From Diplocarpon mali (lineage: Eukaryota; Ascomycota; Leotiomycetes; Helotiales; Drepanopezizaceae): a stretch of DNA of 19,696 nt. Made by a program: the position numbers and the translations under genes. Where the stretch lies: positions 1-19,696 of the forward strand of contig JAENRP010000541.1 of the NCBI GenBank assembly GCA_024741835.1, given 5' to 3'. The notes beneath the pieces are model-generated. The model ran no database searches and was not told where the DNA came from. It saw only the letters and a program-made list of their open reading frames with translations. Below are positions 1-8,315 of this stretch, one piece after another. Position 1 is the stretch's first letter. Every line of letters starts with the position of its first letter.

Positions 1-320
1 AGCTTATTACTTAGCTACTTAGGTCCGCGACACGCTTCCTATTATCTCTAGAGGTAACTAGCTTATTACGCTAGTACTTAGTCTTAGGGACTCGGGCCTC
101 AATGGTTGGTTTCGAGCTCTAGGGGGTTAGTTGAGGTCTTATAGGAAATAGCTTACTAATCTATAGTAATAATAGCTATACCTAGCTTCTTAACGATTAA
201 AGCTATAACGGAAGCTCCTTTTATTACTTAATTCGCGTAATCTGCTGACTAAGTAGGGTTACTGTTTAGGTAATTGCTTATTCGTCGATTAGGCGAAGGT
301 TGCGCAGATTTTGGCAAGGG
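1..320. other. Unassigned AT-rich sequence
   Basis: I see no reading frame, RNA gene or terminal repeat here. If the left LTR-X copy (600-954) points left, as its promoter-like order suggests, this stretch could be the degraded interior of that element. The only other LTR-X copy ends at the window edge, so this cannot be tested here. Confidence 0.3.
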
Positions 321-479
321 TCAGCCTTAGCGAGTTGCTGATTGGCTAAGCTTAACTCAGTTTTGCGGGGTTGGCCTTGGCGAAGTGCTAGTTGGCTGAG
401 CTTAACCTAGTTCTGCGGGGTCGGCCTTAGCGAAGTGCTGAGTGCTGATTGGCTGCGCTGAAAACTCGATTTTGCGGGG
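321..479. repeat. Tandem minisatellite, three units
   Basis: Three imperfect head-to-tail units are visible at 321-370 (50 bp), 371-420 (50 bp) and 421-479 (59 bp). Each begins with a form of TCGGCCTTAGCGAAGTGCT and ends in TTNTGCGGGG. The third is longer because AGTGCTG is locally duplicated. The repeat keeps many CG and GC steps, so it is clearly less AT-rich than its surroundings. Its function is unknown. It may be internal sequence of the left-pointing LTR-X element. Confidence 0.8.
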
Positions 480-485
480 AAGCGC

Positions 486-599
486 CTTATCTCTTATCGG
501 TAGACCTCTTAGTAAATTGCTACTATGTGAAATATGAGGGCTGGCCGATATGGTAAAGAGAGTATAAGGTAGTATTGAGTAGTAAGTAATAGTAGTAGT
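486..599 (-). mobile_element. LTR-X internal leader (left copy)
   Basis: This 114-bp block is an inverted copy of 19585-19696 with a few substitutions and a 2-bp indel. It lies just outside the LTR-X terminus at 600. With LTR-X read on the minus strand it is the first sequence after the 5' LTR, where a primer-binding site and leader belong. No convincing primer site starting with TGG (or its mutated form TAG) is visible. The alignment stops at 486 only because the right-hand copy reaches the end of the window. Confidence 0.6.
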
Positions 600-656
600 T
601 GTTGAAGAACTTGGAGACTTAGGAGGCTTAATTCCTAACTACAGGAGTAAAGCAAT

Positions 657-693
657 CTATATATACAAAATATCTTGAGCTTCTAGAACCTTC
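657..693 (-). promoter_or_regulatory. Putative U3 core promoter: HSE-like site plus TATA box
   Basis: TTCTAGAACCTTC (681-693) fits the alternating nTTCnnGAAnnTTCn pattern bound by heat-shock factor. On the minus strand it lies about 17 bp upstream of a TATATATAG stretch (657-664). The same pair is at 19491-19527 in the right LTR-X copy. The site holds no CA or TG step, so its survival under RIP-like mutation is not evidence of selection. Function is inferred from sequence only. Confidence 0.4.
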
Positions 694-820
694 TAGTATA
701 TTGGAGTTATACTAGATTATAAATCAATATAGGTATACGTAATGCGATACGTAATCCTTTGATTTGTAATATAGTTCTAGCTAAACTTAGTACTATAAGT
801 CATAGCTAAATATAGAACTA

Positions 821-827
821 TGACTCA
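821..827. promoter_or_regulatory. Putative bZIP (Gcn4/AP-1-type) site
   Basis: TGACTCA lies inside the 13-bp near-palindrome CTATGACTCATAG. This is the core recognised by fungal Gcn4/CPC1-type and AP-1-type bZIP factors. The right LTR-X copy has two such sites in opposite orientation (19357-19363 and 19382-19388). The partner in the left copy reads TAAGTCA at 796-802, as expected from one G-to-A change. The role is inferred. Confidence 0.35.
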
Positions 828-954
828 TAGCTAGGATATAGAGTTTATAGCTAAATTTAGTATAGCTATGATTTCTAATCCAACTTAGCTAGTATAGCTA
901 CTCCACCTTAGCTATTCCTACTTAGCTAGTATAGCTATGATTCTATATTCAACA

Positions 955-1877
955 AAAATCATTTTAGTAAAAGGTAAGTTAAGTCTAGTTTTAAAATTCT
1001 CATTTCTAACTCTTAATTTAAGACTATAAGTCAAATCATATAATTCAGCACTTATTATATCTTTAGGCTAAAAGGCGAATTTTAAAGCAAGCTTAATTAT
1101 AAATAACCAATTCTCTTCTTTATTATTAAAGAAATCTCATCTAAACCCTAGTATAGGAGTCTAGTTCTCTTTTAAAATAAGCAAACTATAAGTAGAAGCG
1201 GAAAGCCTTAGCATATTAATAATAGTACTATTAGGTAAGGTAATATCTGCAGCCTAATTTAATCTTTTTATGGCTCTATTAGCTACTATAAGTACTATAT
1301 TAAATAGGCCTATAAATCTGCAATTGCGAATTCGATTGCCTTGGAATTTTGCTACTCCTTTTTAAATAATAAAGAAATTGAGAATCTAAATACCTCTAGC
1401 TATAGGAGTATTTTCCTTAAGAATTTTTAATAACACTCGCCTTCTATTATTAGAATCAATATTTGTTAGGAAGCGCAAACGAAATAGGAGTCCTCTTTTA
1501 TTAATAGCTAAATTATCCAATTGTCGAATAGATTCTTCCCTTTTATCTTAATCTATTTTAAAAGTGTCGGCCAAGGTTATATATTAATTTGCATTAGCTA
1601 AGAATTCCTCTTTAGAAATTCCCTTTAATCTTAATTCTTCGGTTAAGAAGTTATTAAATTAGAGAATTCTAAAGGCCACTTAGATTGAAAGGTTATTAAT
1701 AGCATTTGCATAAGCTAAAAGGAGTTCTTATTACTTTATATCTCCTAAGGCTGCGTAGGTTGATTTGAAGCTTTCTAATAATGCAATAGCTCTGCTATTT
1801 TAAAAGAAGTTTATAACTAATATTTATTTATCTCCTATTATAATAGATAAAACCATTTATAAGTTCTTTAAAGGCAT
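955..1877 (-). pseudogene. Degraded reading frame of unknown identity, truncated by LTR-X
   Basis: From ATG at 1877 one frame can be followed leftwards for about 307 codons to the LTR-X edge at 954. The in-frame stops are nearly all TAA or TAG, with a single TGA, as expected for RIP-type damage to Gln and Trp codons. The inferred protein is rich in charged helical stretches (EELRLKGISKEEF near residue 100; later RFIGLFNIV, PILGFR, AELYD). It has no obvious signal peptide or membrane span. I do not recognise the family. One codon-aligned copy of the 23-bp motif (1009-1031) lies near its 3' end. It could be an extra ORF of the gypsy element (the env position, downstream of pol), a gag-like protein, or a captured host gene. 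Confidence 0.5.
1009..1031. repeat. 23-bp ACTC...AAGT motif, copy in unknown ORF
   Basis: This is a 23-bp core with the same start, end and length as the units of the 4494-4915 array. It is codon-aligned in the minus-strand reading frame, where it reads as TYSLKLRV. Confidence 0.7.
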
Positions 1878-2366
1878 ATTACTTATAAAAGATAGGGAGT
1901 ATAAATAAGAGAGTTTAATAGGGTATAAGAATTAAAAGGGCATATAAGCTGCAATAGGTTTATTATATATATATTAAGGAAATTGGACTTTTTATTTATT
2001 ATTTAAGGAAAGTAATAAGAATACTATAATTAAAGGCTAATATTAAAAATGTAAAATAAGTCAGAGTAGGTAAGAATTTAAAGTGATCTTAAAAGATCTA
2101 TATCTTAAATAATAGAGGAGGCAACTTTGCTAAAAATGTAAAAAAATAAAAATTAAAGGAAGGTAAGACAATTAATAGGTTAGGAAATCGTTTAGTATTC
2201 CTATCTGCATTCTTCGGATATTTTAAGAATAATAACTTAAGGTTGCGATTAGTTGGGTATTTTGATATTCTTCACTTATAGGACTAGCTTATAGGTCAAG
2301 TTGGAAAAATCTTAGTCTTCGTCTAAGGGTTTAAAATTGCTTATATTGCTATTAGTTCCTATAGAA
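1878..2366 (-). mobile_element. 3' tail of the gypsy element, separated by copia 1
   Basis: This side of the copia 1 insertion continues the minus-strand gypsy pol frame. Removing copia 1 and one target repeat deletes 6144 bp, a multiple of three, so the frame from the integrase C-terminus runs on to about 2270 and includes a codon-aligned 23-bp motif. Beyond that the sequence is very AT-rich and no clear frame is seen. Two similar TAAAAATGTAAAA tracts occur near 2044 and 2132. No 3' LTR of the gypsy could be located. Confidence 0.55.
2274..2296. repeat. 23-bp motif, copy in gypsy pol tail
   Basis: This copy is in the opposite orientation to those in the copia 1 array. On the minus strand it is codon-aligned with gypsy pol and reads TYKLVL, stop, V, where the stop is probably a mutated Gln codon. 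Confidence 0.65.
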
Positions 2367-2371
2367 GATTC
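2367..2371. repeat. Target-site duplication of copia 1 (left)
   Basis: GATTC lies directly before the left LTR. The identical GATTC at 8511-8515 directly follows the right LTR. Five base pairs is the usual size for copia integrases. Confidence 0.9.
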
Positions 2372-2566
2372 TATTGAGATAGGTGATACAGCCATTACTC
2401 CGATGTATTATTATATGACCCTACTGCTTAGTTAATAGGATATTAATACATATATAGCTGTAGGTAAGAAAGGGGTAACCTTCCTTCCCTAACTCTTACT
2501 AATATATTAACTATCAACCTTTAGAAGTTTCCTATACCTACTGCGCCGACTTACTTAAGTTCAATA
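2372..2566 (+). repeat. Copia 1 left (5') LTR
   Basis: This 195-bp repeat aligns without gaps to 8316-8510. By eye there are about 25 differences and all are transitions, so they reflect C-to-T/G-to-A mutation after insertion rather than ordinary drift. The intact termini are TATTGAG at the left LTR start and CTCAATA at the right LTR end, a perfect 7-bp inverted pair. The ends are therefore TA...TA, not the canonical TG...CA. Confidence 0.92.
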
Positions 2567-2577
2567 GGTTATAAGCC
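2567..2577 (+). other. Primer-binding site, half-tRNA-iMet type
   Basis: GGTTATAAGCC begins at the first base after the LTR. It matches the complement of the initiator tRNA-Met anticodon loop (GGCTCATAACC) at 10 of 11 positions; the mismatch is one G-to-A change. Drosophila copia and yeast Ty5 are primed from this internal part of the initiator tRNA rather than from its 3' end, so this element probably used the same strategy. Confidence 0.75.
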
Positions 2578-2942
2578 TTAGATAGACTAATAATAGATTA
2601 TTAACTTCCTTTAGAAAGCACTTGCGCTGCAACTATTAGTAGGAAGTTGAATAAGACTTATAGTAAGAGGCGAGCAATCGGCGAATAGGAGGTATAATTC
2701 CCTATTTAGCCAACCTATATTGCAAAAGGTATGATTCCTTACTCTATAACCCCTTTAGTACTATAAGAGGTGTAATTCCTTACTTTACTATATTTCGTAG
2801 GAGGTATAATTCCCTGCGTTATAGCCTAAAAACCCTTTTCGATAAGAGGACTTCCTCCCTATTTAATACTTTTATAACACCTGCTATTTAATCATTTTAA
2901 CTTTTTAATAGGAGGAGTGCCCTTAACTATTTAATTTATTTG
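2578..2942 (+). other. Copia 1 5' leader with short repeats
   Basis: This is the untranslated leader between primer site and gag. It holds four imperfect copies of a 17-bp block resembling AGGAGGTATAATTCCCT at 2687, 2725, 2766 and 2799, spaced 33 to 41 bp apart, and a fading fifth near 2843. No frame is open through it. The repeats could be packaging or structural elements, which is speculation. Confidence 0.6.
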
Positions 2943-4080
2943 ATTTTAAATGCAATTCTATTCGAAACGGCAATAGCTTTCGATTCCAATCGAAACACTA
3001 GGCTTAAAGACCTCTAACTCTCTCGAAAGAACTGGCAACGATAGTTCGACGATTTAGAGCTTTACTTCGAGAGCAAAGGCATTGAAATAGCAATTTAAAA
3101 GATACTTATTAAATACGCGAGAATAGCCTCCTATACTCCCTCTACCGATTCGTCCACTTCTACTTTAATAGCTAATACAACTACTAAAGATTTACCAGAT
3201 ATATTAAATAAGCTTAGCCTAAGAGCCTTAGTAGATAATAATTAAGATTCCTAAAGGCAGATTTTAAATATAGAAAAGGAGAAGGAGTATAAGCTGGCCT
3301 TAGCTAAATGCAAGCTTAAGATCAATAGAGGTTTAAGCGACGAAGATAGAGATTTTATTCGAGTTTATAATAATATAAAGATAAGATAAGATACTTTAAA
3401 AGTAAAATACTCTTAGACAACTGCCTTTAACACTTAGTATCTACTATAGCAAATCACTTTATTTTAATATAGAAAAGATAAAGATAGTAAAGATATAGAT
3501 ATAAATATAGACTTTATTTAATTTATACTATATAAAGTAAAAAGGAGAGTAAAAGCCGCAGATCCTAGGATAGCTATGACTTTTAAGGAAACTTAGCTTT
3601 TTAATTTCCTATTCAATAGCTTCCCTCTTAAGTTCGCTATTATAAAACAATCTCTTCTTATCTAACCCAACCTTAAGATCTATAAGAAGATCGACTTCCT
3701 TTAAACTATTAAGCAAGACCTTAAAGGACGCTTTAAATCGGCAAATGCTGCGTTATAAGGCAATGATAAGCCTAAGAAGAGGAAGGAGCGCAGGACGAGC
3801 CCTTAAGCTCATTAGGGATACTACTTTTATAATAGTACTTATAATATTACTAATTATAAAGTTAGAAGGCAACTGATTAATATAGTTGCTAGCTTTAATA
3901 TTAAGAAGCAATCGAAGCAGAAGTTAAGAAGCAAACTGCCCTTATCCTACTAAAGGCCGCAACTACTAAGGAAAGGCAAAGGAAAAGGCTATTTAGCTAA
4001 AACTTTAGTAGATACTTTTAATAATAATAGTAGGTTATTTAAACCTAAATCCACTTTTGATAATTTAGATAATAATTATA
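2943..4080 (+). pseudogene. Copia 1 gag region
   Basis: Near 3024 the frame reads RKNW followed by DDLELYFESKG, matching the gag start of copia elements (a Trp-rich segment before a helix). Downstream are charged helical stretches. Tyr residues at 3819-3857 fall where a CCHC knuckle would be (Y-x2-Y-x3-Y-x4-Y); TGC/TGT to TAC/TAT changes would explain loss of the Cys and His residues. A Lys/Arg/Gly-rich tail follows. The knuckle assignment is tentative. Confidence 0.75.
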
Positions 4081-4082
4081 AT

Positions 4083-4490
4083 AAAGATACTTACGTTTTA
4101 AAAGCCGATCTTCGTAAGATCCTTGAATCCGACTAATATAATAATACTAGTTATATAGTATATATAATTGATAAACCCTACCTATTTAAAGGCCCGCTTA
4201 TTAAAATAAAAAGGCGCTCTATTAAAGTTGGCGGTAGAAGGTTATATATAGATTTAATAGGTATAGTAGAGATGAATATTATTAGTATTTCTTTCCTTTT
4301 ATAAAATATTCTCCTTATACTTAGCTTAAGTATTAATCTTTTATTTAATTGCAAGATTTATATAGAGTTAAATTGTATAGGAGTTTTTAATAATTAATTT
4401 ATATAATTTATAAATAATAATTATAAAGTGATCTTTAAAGCTAAAATCAAAGATGGACTTTATATTATTTTAAAGGTAATATTATAGAAA
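4083..4490 (+). pseudogene. Copia 1 protease-position segment
   Basis: Lying between gag and integrase, this is where the aspartic protease belongs. The frame contains IKVGGRRLYIDLIGIVEM near 4220-4275, resembling the hydrophobic glycine-rich half of copia proteases. A clean DSG or DTG motif is not visible; ILESD near 4125 could be its altered remnant. The assignment rests mainly on position. Confidence 0.45.
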
Positions 4491-4493
4491 TTG

Positions 4494-4915
4494 ACTCTTA
4501 AGCCAGACTTATAAGTGGATTCCTTTAAGGAAAGTGCACTCTCCGCCTTAATACAATTAAGTAAGGATAAGGAGAATAGATAGACTCTTAAGCTAGGATT
4601 ATAAGTAAAATTCGCGAAAATGACTCTTAAGCTAAGACTATAGGTAAAGTGTAAGGTATCCTTAAAGATGACTCTTAAGCTAGGATTATAAGTGAATTTA
4701 GTAGAAATAACTCTTAAGCTAAGACTATAAGTAGATTTTGCAAATTTGCTAATAACGACTCTTAAGCTAGGATTGCAAGTGAAATTTGTAGAAATAACTC
4801 TTAAGCTAGGACTATAAGTGAAATTCGCAAATTTATTAAAGACGACTCCTAAGCCGGGACCGTAAGTAGATCTTGCGATTTTACTAAAAACGACTCCTAA
4901 GCTAGGCTCGCAATT
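4494..4915 (+). repeat. Nine-unit in-frame array of the 23-bp motif
   Basis: Cores start at 4494, 4584, 4623, 4671, 4710, 4758, 4797, 4845 and 4893. Intervals are 90, 39, 48, 39, 48, 39, 48 and 48 bp, mostly an alternating 39/48 pattern (an 87-bp higher-order unit), and all are multiples of three. Every unit is in the pol frame and reads TLKLGL, stop or Gln, VK, then a 13- or 16-residue period. Because all intervals are multiples of three, the opposite strand is also open as a repetitive frame (4460-4927), which I do not regard as a gene. The array lies between the protease position and integrase. Spacers resemble AAATTCGCAAATTT. Confidence 0.9.
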
Positions 4916-4958
4916 AGAAAATGGCAAAACCTCGAACTGCTATTACTAGTCCTTTCTA

Positions 4959-6300
4959 GCTATTAATAATAAAGCATCGACTGATAATAGGCTATTAAAG
5001 CTATTAAAAGCCAAAAGCCTATTAAAGTATTAGCTAATATATAAAAGATTCGCATATCTAAGGCTAGAGAAATTAAAGGGCTTATATAAGGTCTTAACCT
5101 TAAAACGGAAGATCTAAGTACTAAAGGATCGCTTAATATATCGAATTTGCAAGTTAATAAAACTTTAAAATCGGATGCAAACTAAGCTTAATTTATAAAA
5201 AGATTTAATACTAGTATTAATATCTATTAATACTATTAGACTATTTATAACCTTAATTAAAAGAAATAATTGGTTTTCTTAAATAGTAGATAACTCCACT
5301 TAGTAAATATAGACTATTTGTACTAAGACTAAATCTAAGCTTATAGAAAAGCTGGAAACTTAAAAAGTGATAGAGAAACGCTAGACCTAATTAAAGCTAA
5401 TAGCTATTAGGTCTAATAACGCATTAGAGATTAAGGTAAAGCTTAATAAATAGGTAAAATAAGGAGTTTGCTATAAATTAACTATAATATATAAAGGTTT
5501 CTATTAGAATAGTATTATTAAGCGAAGCATTTAGTAAGCAGAGACTAATTATCGCGCTTTACTATAAGATGCTAACCTGCTATTAGAATTCTAAGACCTT
5601 GCAATTAAGGTAGACGTATACCTATAAAATAGAATAGGTAGTAGACTAATAGTTAATAGCACCCGAATATCGCTATATAAGGCATATTTTAGATAGAAAC
5701 TAAACTTAGACTATATCTGCGTCTTTAGAAGCGTCTACTACTCCTATATCAGCCTAAAGTCCTAGCCCGCGGGTATAAAGAGCAAGAAGCTAATAGACTG
5801 AGGTAAAGAGTATATATTTATTAGGTATATTAAATAGATAATAAAGCAATAGATAGTATATGCGCCAGACCTAGGGTAAGTAATTATATCTTTAGTAATT
5901 GAGTTTAATAAATCTTAAAATAGGAGGGAGCTATCCTTAAAGCTTTATATACTTAAAGATTCGCAAGGTATACTACTTAACGGTAATACTATTAAGCCGA
6001 ACTAATAATCCCTCTCTCTAAGCTTAGGTATATTAAGTGTACCTGCTGATCGACGACCTGCTAGTCGCTTAAAGGCCGAATAGACTATTCCTATTATCCG
6101 CAAACTGCCTAAAGTATAAAACAACTTCGATATTATTATCCCTTTAGTTAAAGCACTTATAGTAAAGGATATTCCTAAAATAGGTATAAGTAATAATAAG
6201 CCTCTACTATTAGAAAGCGGTTCCTTAGATAATAAGCCTATAGAACCTATAGCCGAACCTACGCCTTTGAAAAGGAATAAAGACCTAGAACTAGAAGATA
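4959..6300 (+). pseudogene. Copia 1 integrase region, active site lost
   Basis: A pre-integrase zinc segment reads YKRFAYLRLEKLKGL, where the expected His residues are Tyr. The catalytic core follows: RSNNALE at 5409-5429 corresponds to RSDNALE, with the second catalytic Asp now Asn (codon 5415-5417). FY, stop, NSIIKRSI ends with Lys (5520-5522) where the catalytic Glu belongs. LEF, stop, DLAIKVDVYL, stop, NR matches the conserved fWxxAvxxAxYlxNR stretch. A Pro/Glu/Lys-rich linker continues to RT. All the losses fit G-to-A or C-to-T changes. Confidence 0.88.
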
Positions 6301-6479
6301 CCTTAGATAAACGAGAGTCTAAGCGTATTTAGGCTATAATAGCGCATAGGATCTACGAGCTCGAATTCTAATAGAGCTTTAACGAAGATAATGCGTTCCT
6401 AGCCGCTAAGGAGATAATGAAAATCTCTCTTCTAAAGACGCATAACAAAGCTATCAACGACTTAGAGAATAGAGTAGTA

Positions 6480-7140
6480 TAGAATAAGGCAATTTAAAAG
6501 GAGATAAGCTCTTTTATTACAAATAGTATATAGATAGAGGAACTAATGCTAAAGGACGTGAACCTAGTATTAATAAAGTAGGTCTTTATAATTAAGATAT
6601 ATGCAGATAGGACCCTAGAATATTATAAGGCAAGGCTTATAGCTAAGGGCTTCTTCTAATAGTATAAAGAAGACTACTTCGATACATTCGCGCCAATAGT
6701 TTATATAAATACCCTTTGCATATTTATAGCAATAGTAGCCGCTAAGGACCTTAAATGCAGATAGTACGATATTAAAAATGCATTTACTAAAGCGATTATA
6801 AAGGAACGGATTTTTCTTTCCCAACCTAATAGTATTCCTATACGCGCTAGCCACTCCCTTTATATACTCTATAGTATCTATAGGCTTAAACAATCAGCCT
6901 ATGATTAAAACCTCTTATATAGCTTTACTTTAATAGAAATAGGATTCGTTTAAAGCCTAGCTAACCCTTATCTATTTACCTATACTAAGTATAGAATCAA
7001 GTTGCTACTATATATTAACGATATTACTATAGCTGCGAAAACAACTACTTAATTAGATTAGTTCTTTATAATAATTCGGAAACATTTTAATACTAAGGAT
7101 CTAAGGGGAATTTATAAGATCCTTAGCATCTGCGTTATAA
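6480..7140 (+). pseudogene. Copia 1 reverse transcriptase, YVDD box mutated
   Basis: KARLIAKGFF followed by EDYFDTFAPIV is diagnostic of copia RT. YDIKNAFT holds the first catalytic Asp, and LYSIYRLKQSAYD matches the LYGLKQsprxW block. The YVDD box at 7011-7022 reads YIND, so the third residue is changed from Asp to Asn by G to A. RT activity is therefore lost independently of the stop codons. Confidence 0.93.
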
Positions 7141-7499
7141 GGAACCGCTCTACTTAAGAACTCTAATTGGATTAAGAGCAATATATTAAGAAGATCCTAG
7201 ACCGAATAGGACTCTCTACTTATACTCCCAACTTTAAGCCAAAGCGTACTCTAATCAAAGGAAAGTATAATAAGTTAGAGCCTATTAATAAAAATAAGTA
7301 AAGAGAAGATCTAAAGAAGTACTAATAGGATATTAGAGCAATTATATATACTATAGTATATATAAGACCAAATATCGCCTTTATTACTAGGCAACTTAGT
7401 CAGAATCTAAAGGATCTGACGATTTAATATAAGAATATAGTCAAGCGACTTAGAAGGTACCTTCGATTAATAATCATATAGAAGGTAAGATATAGACTA

Positions 7500-7870
7500 A
7501 TGAAATATATAAGTGCAAAGCTTAAAGTATATACCGATTCCGATTGGGCAAATATAAAAGGTCGGAAAAGTATATCTAGAAGCGTAGTAATACTATATAG
7601 TAGACCTATATTATAAGGAAGTAGGAAGTAGAAATCAATAGCTACTATAAGCACTAAGGCTAAATATATATTAATATTATTAAATTATAAGTAAGGATTA
7701 TAAATCGCCTAAGTTCTAAAAGATATAGGTTTTATTAAGTATATTAAATAAGATAAGAACTATATTAATCTTTAAGCAGATAATATAAGGGCGATTGCAC
7801 TTATAAAGAATCCACACTTGTATAAGCGATTAAAATATATTAATATTACCTACCACTTTATCTATAACCT
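7500..7870 (+). pseudogene. Copia 1 RNase H region
   Basis: VYTDSDWANIKGRKSISR matches the first catalytic block of copia RNase H (ysDADWAGdxxxRkStsG). SIATISTKAKYI corresponds to vALSSTEAEYia with Glu changed to Lys. DNIRAIALIKNP and RLKYINITYHFI match the C-terminal block. The last 65 codons (7818-8012) are free of stops, but this is just the C-terminus of pol and not a separate gene. Confidence 0.93.
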
Positions 7871-8025
7871 TATTGCAAAAAATAAGTTATCGATCACCTA
7901 TATCTTAACTAATCAAATAGTAGTAGATGGATTTATAAAGCTACTAAAGATAGTTGCAAAGTTTAAAGCGTTTAAAGATATACTAAGGTTACAAAAGATA
8001 GTAAGGGCTTAGTAGGCTTAAGGAC

Positions 8026-8177
8026 GACTCCTAGGCCCGCCCTATAAGTTAAGTCATATAGTCTTATAAAGTAAAGTTTTTTTTAAATCGACTCCTAGGC
8101 CTAGACTGCGAGTCAAATCACATAGTCTTATAAAGGAACGCTTTTAGAAATTTAACTCCTAGTCCCGCCCTATAAGT
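8026..8177 (+). repeat. Three 64-bp-spaced motif units after the pol stop
   Basis: Three copies of the 23-bp core at 8027-8049, 8091-8113 and 8155-8177 are exactly 64 bp apart, starting 15 bp after the pol stop. The spacer includes CATATAGTCTTATAAAG in the first two units. They keep more GC (ACTCCTAGGC) than the array copies. They use the same core with a different spacer length from the array inside pol. Confidence 0.85.
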
Positions 8178-8306
8178 AGGATTGGTGATTTTAATAGAGG
8201 TTGCCATTAATTGATTGTTTTTAATTTAAAGAGATACTTAAGAGTTAGATTAGCGTAAAAGGATAGTTATTATTTTCCTAATTATAAGTCAATCAGAATA
8301 AGGTCT
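8178..8306 (+). other. Copia 1 3' untranslated stretch
   Basis: This short AT-rich stretch lies between the 64-bp repeats and the polypurine tract. No frame or RNA gene is visible. Confidence 0.5.
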
Positions 8307-8315
8307 AAGTAGGGG
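8307..8315 (+). other. Polypurine tract of copia 1
   Basis: AAGTAGGGG lies immediately before the right LTR, the position from which plus-strand DNA synthesis is primed. It is short and contains one T, but no better purine run is adjacent. Confidence 0.65.

Larger units (their letters stand above)
600..954 (-). repeat. LTR-X long terminal repeat, left copy (355 bp)
   Basis: The ends are a perfect 7-bp inverted pair, TGTTGAA (600-606) and TTCAACA (948-954), as expected for an LTR. The block is an inverted copy of 19267-19584, and the similarity stops on the inner side exactly at the TTCAACA end. Read on the minus strand, the promoter-like signals fall in a sensible order: a TGACTCA box (821-827), two ATACGTAAT boxes (735-743, 747-755), a TTC-GAA-TTC heat-shock-like element (681-693), then TATATA (658-663). 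Transcription should therefore run outward, to the left. The left copy is 37 bp longer because of an internal duplication (884-900 repeated at 921-937). Confidence 0.75.
2943..8012 (+). pseudogene. Copia 1 gag-pol polyprotein, RIP-damaged
   Basis: One frame (codon starts divisible by three) runs from the gag region to TAG at 8010-8012 with no frameshift, including through the internal array. Dozens of in-frame TAA/TAG codons stand at Gln or Trp positions; one TGA is at 5799. The order is gag, protease-position sequence, array, integrase, a Pro/Glu/Lys-rich linker, RT, RNase H. A single gag-pol frame is common among copia elements. The start codon is not visible: no in-frame ATG precedes the first gag-like residues, so the left limit is approximate. 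About 1690 codons is somewhat long for the family, partly because of the array. Confidence 0.9.

Noticed and set aside
4494..4915. CRISPR-like array
   Set aside because: The spacers are similar to each other, period lengths alternate and stay in frame, and the context is a eukaryotic retrotransposon.
4460..4927. A 155-codon minus-strand ORF with a repetitive protein
   Set aside because: It is the mirror of the in-frame array on the plus strand: unit lengths are multiples of three, so the opposite strand is open too. The copia pol frame on the plus strand continues on both sides, and the minus ORF has no independent start context or neighbours.
6615..6893. Minus-strand ORF of 92 codons
   Set aside because: It overlaps the copia 1 RT, whose conserved blocks are on the plus strand. 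It is a shadow frame.
7424..7654. Minus-strand ORF with hydrophobic, membrane-like segments
   Set aside because: It is opposite the copia 1 RNase H. The hydrophobicity comes from reading AT-rich sequence antisense; no family match is recognisable.
7818..8012. Short plus-strand ORF as a separate gene
   Set aside because: It is in the same frame as RNase H and contains the conserved YHFI block. It is only the stop-free C-terminus of copia 1 pol.
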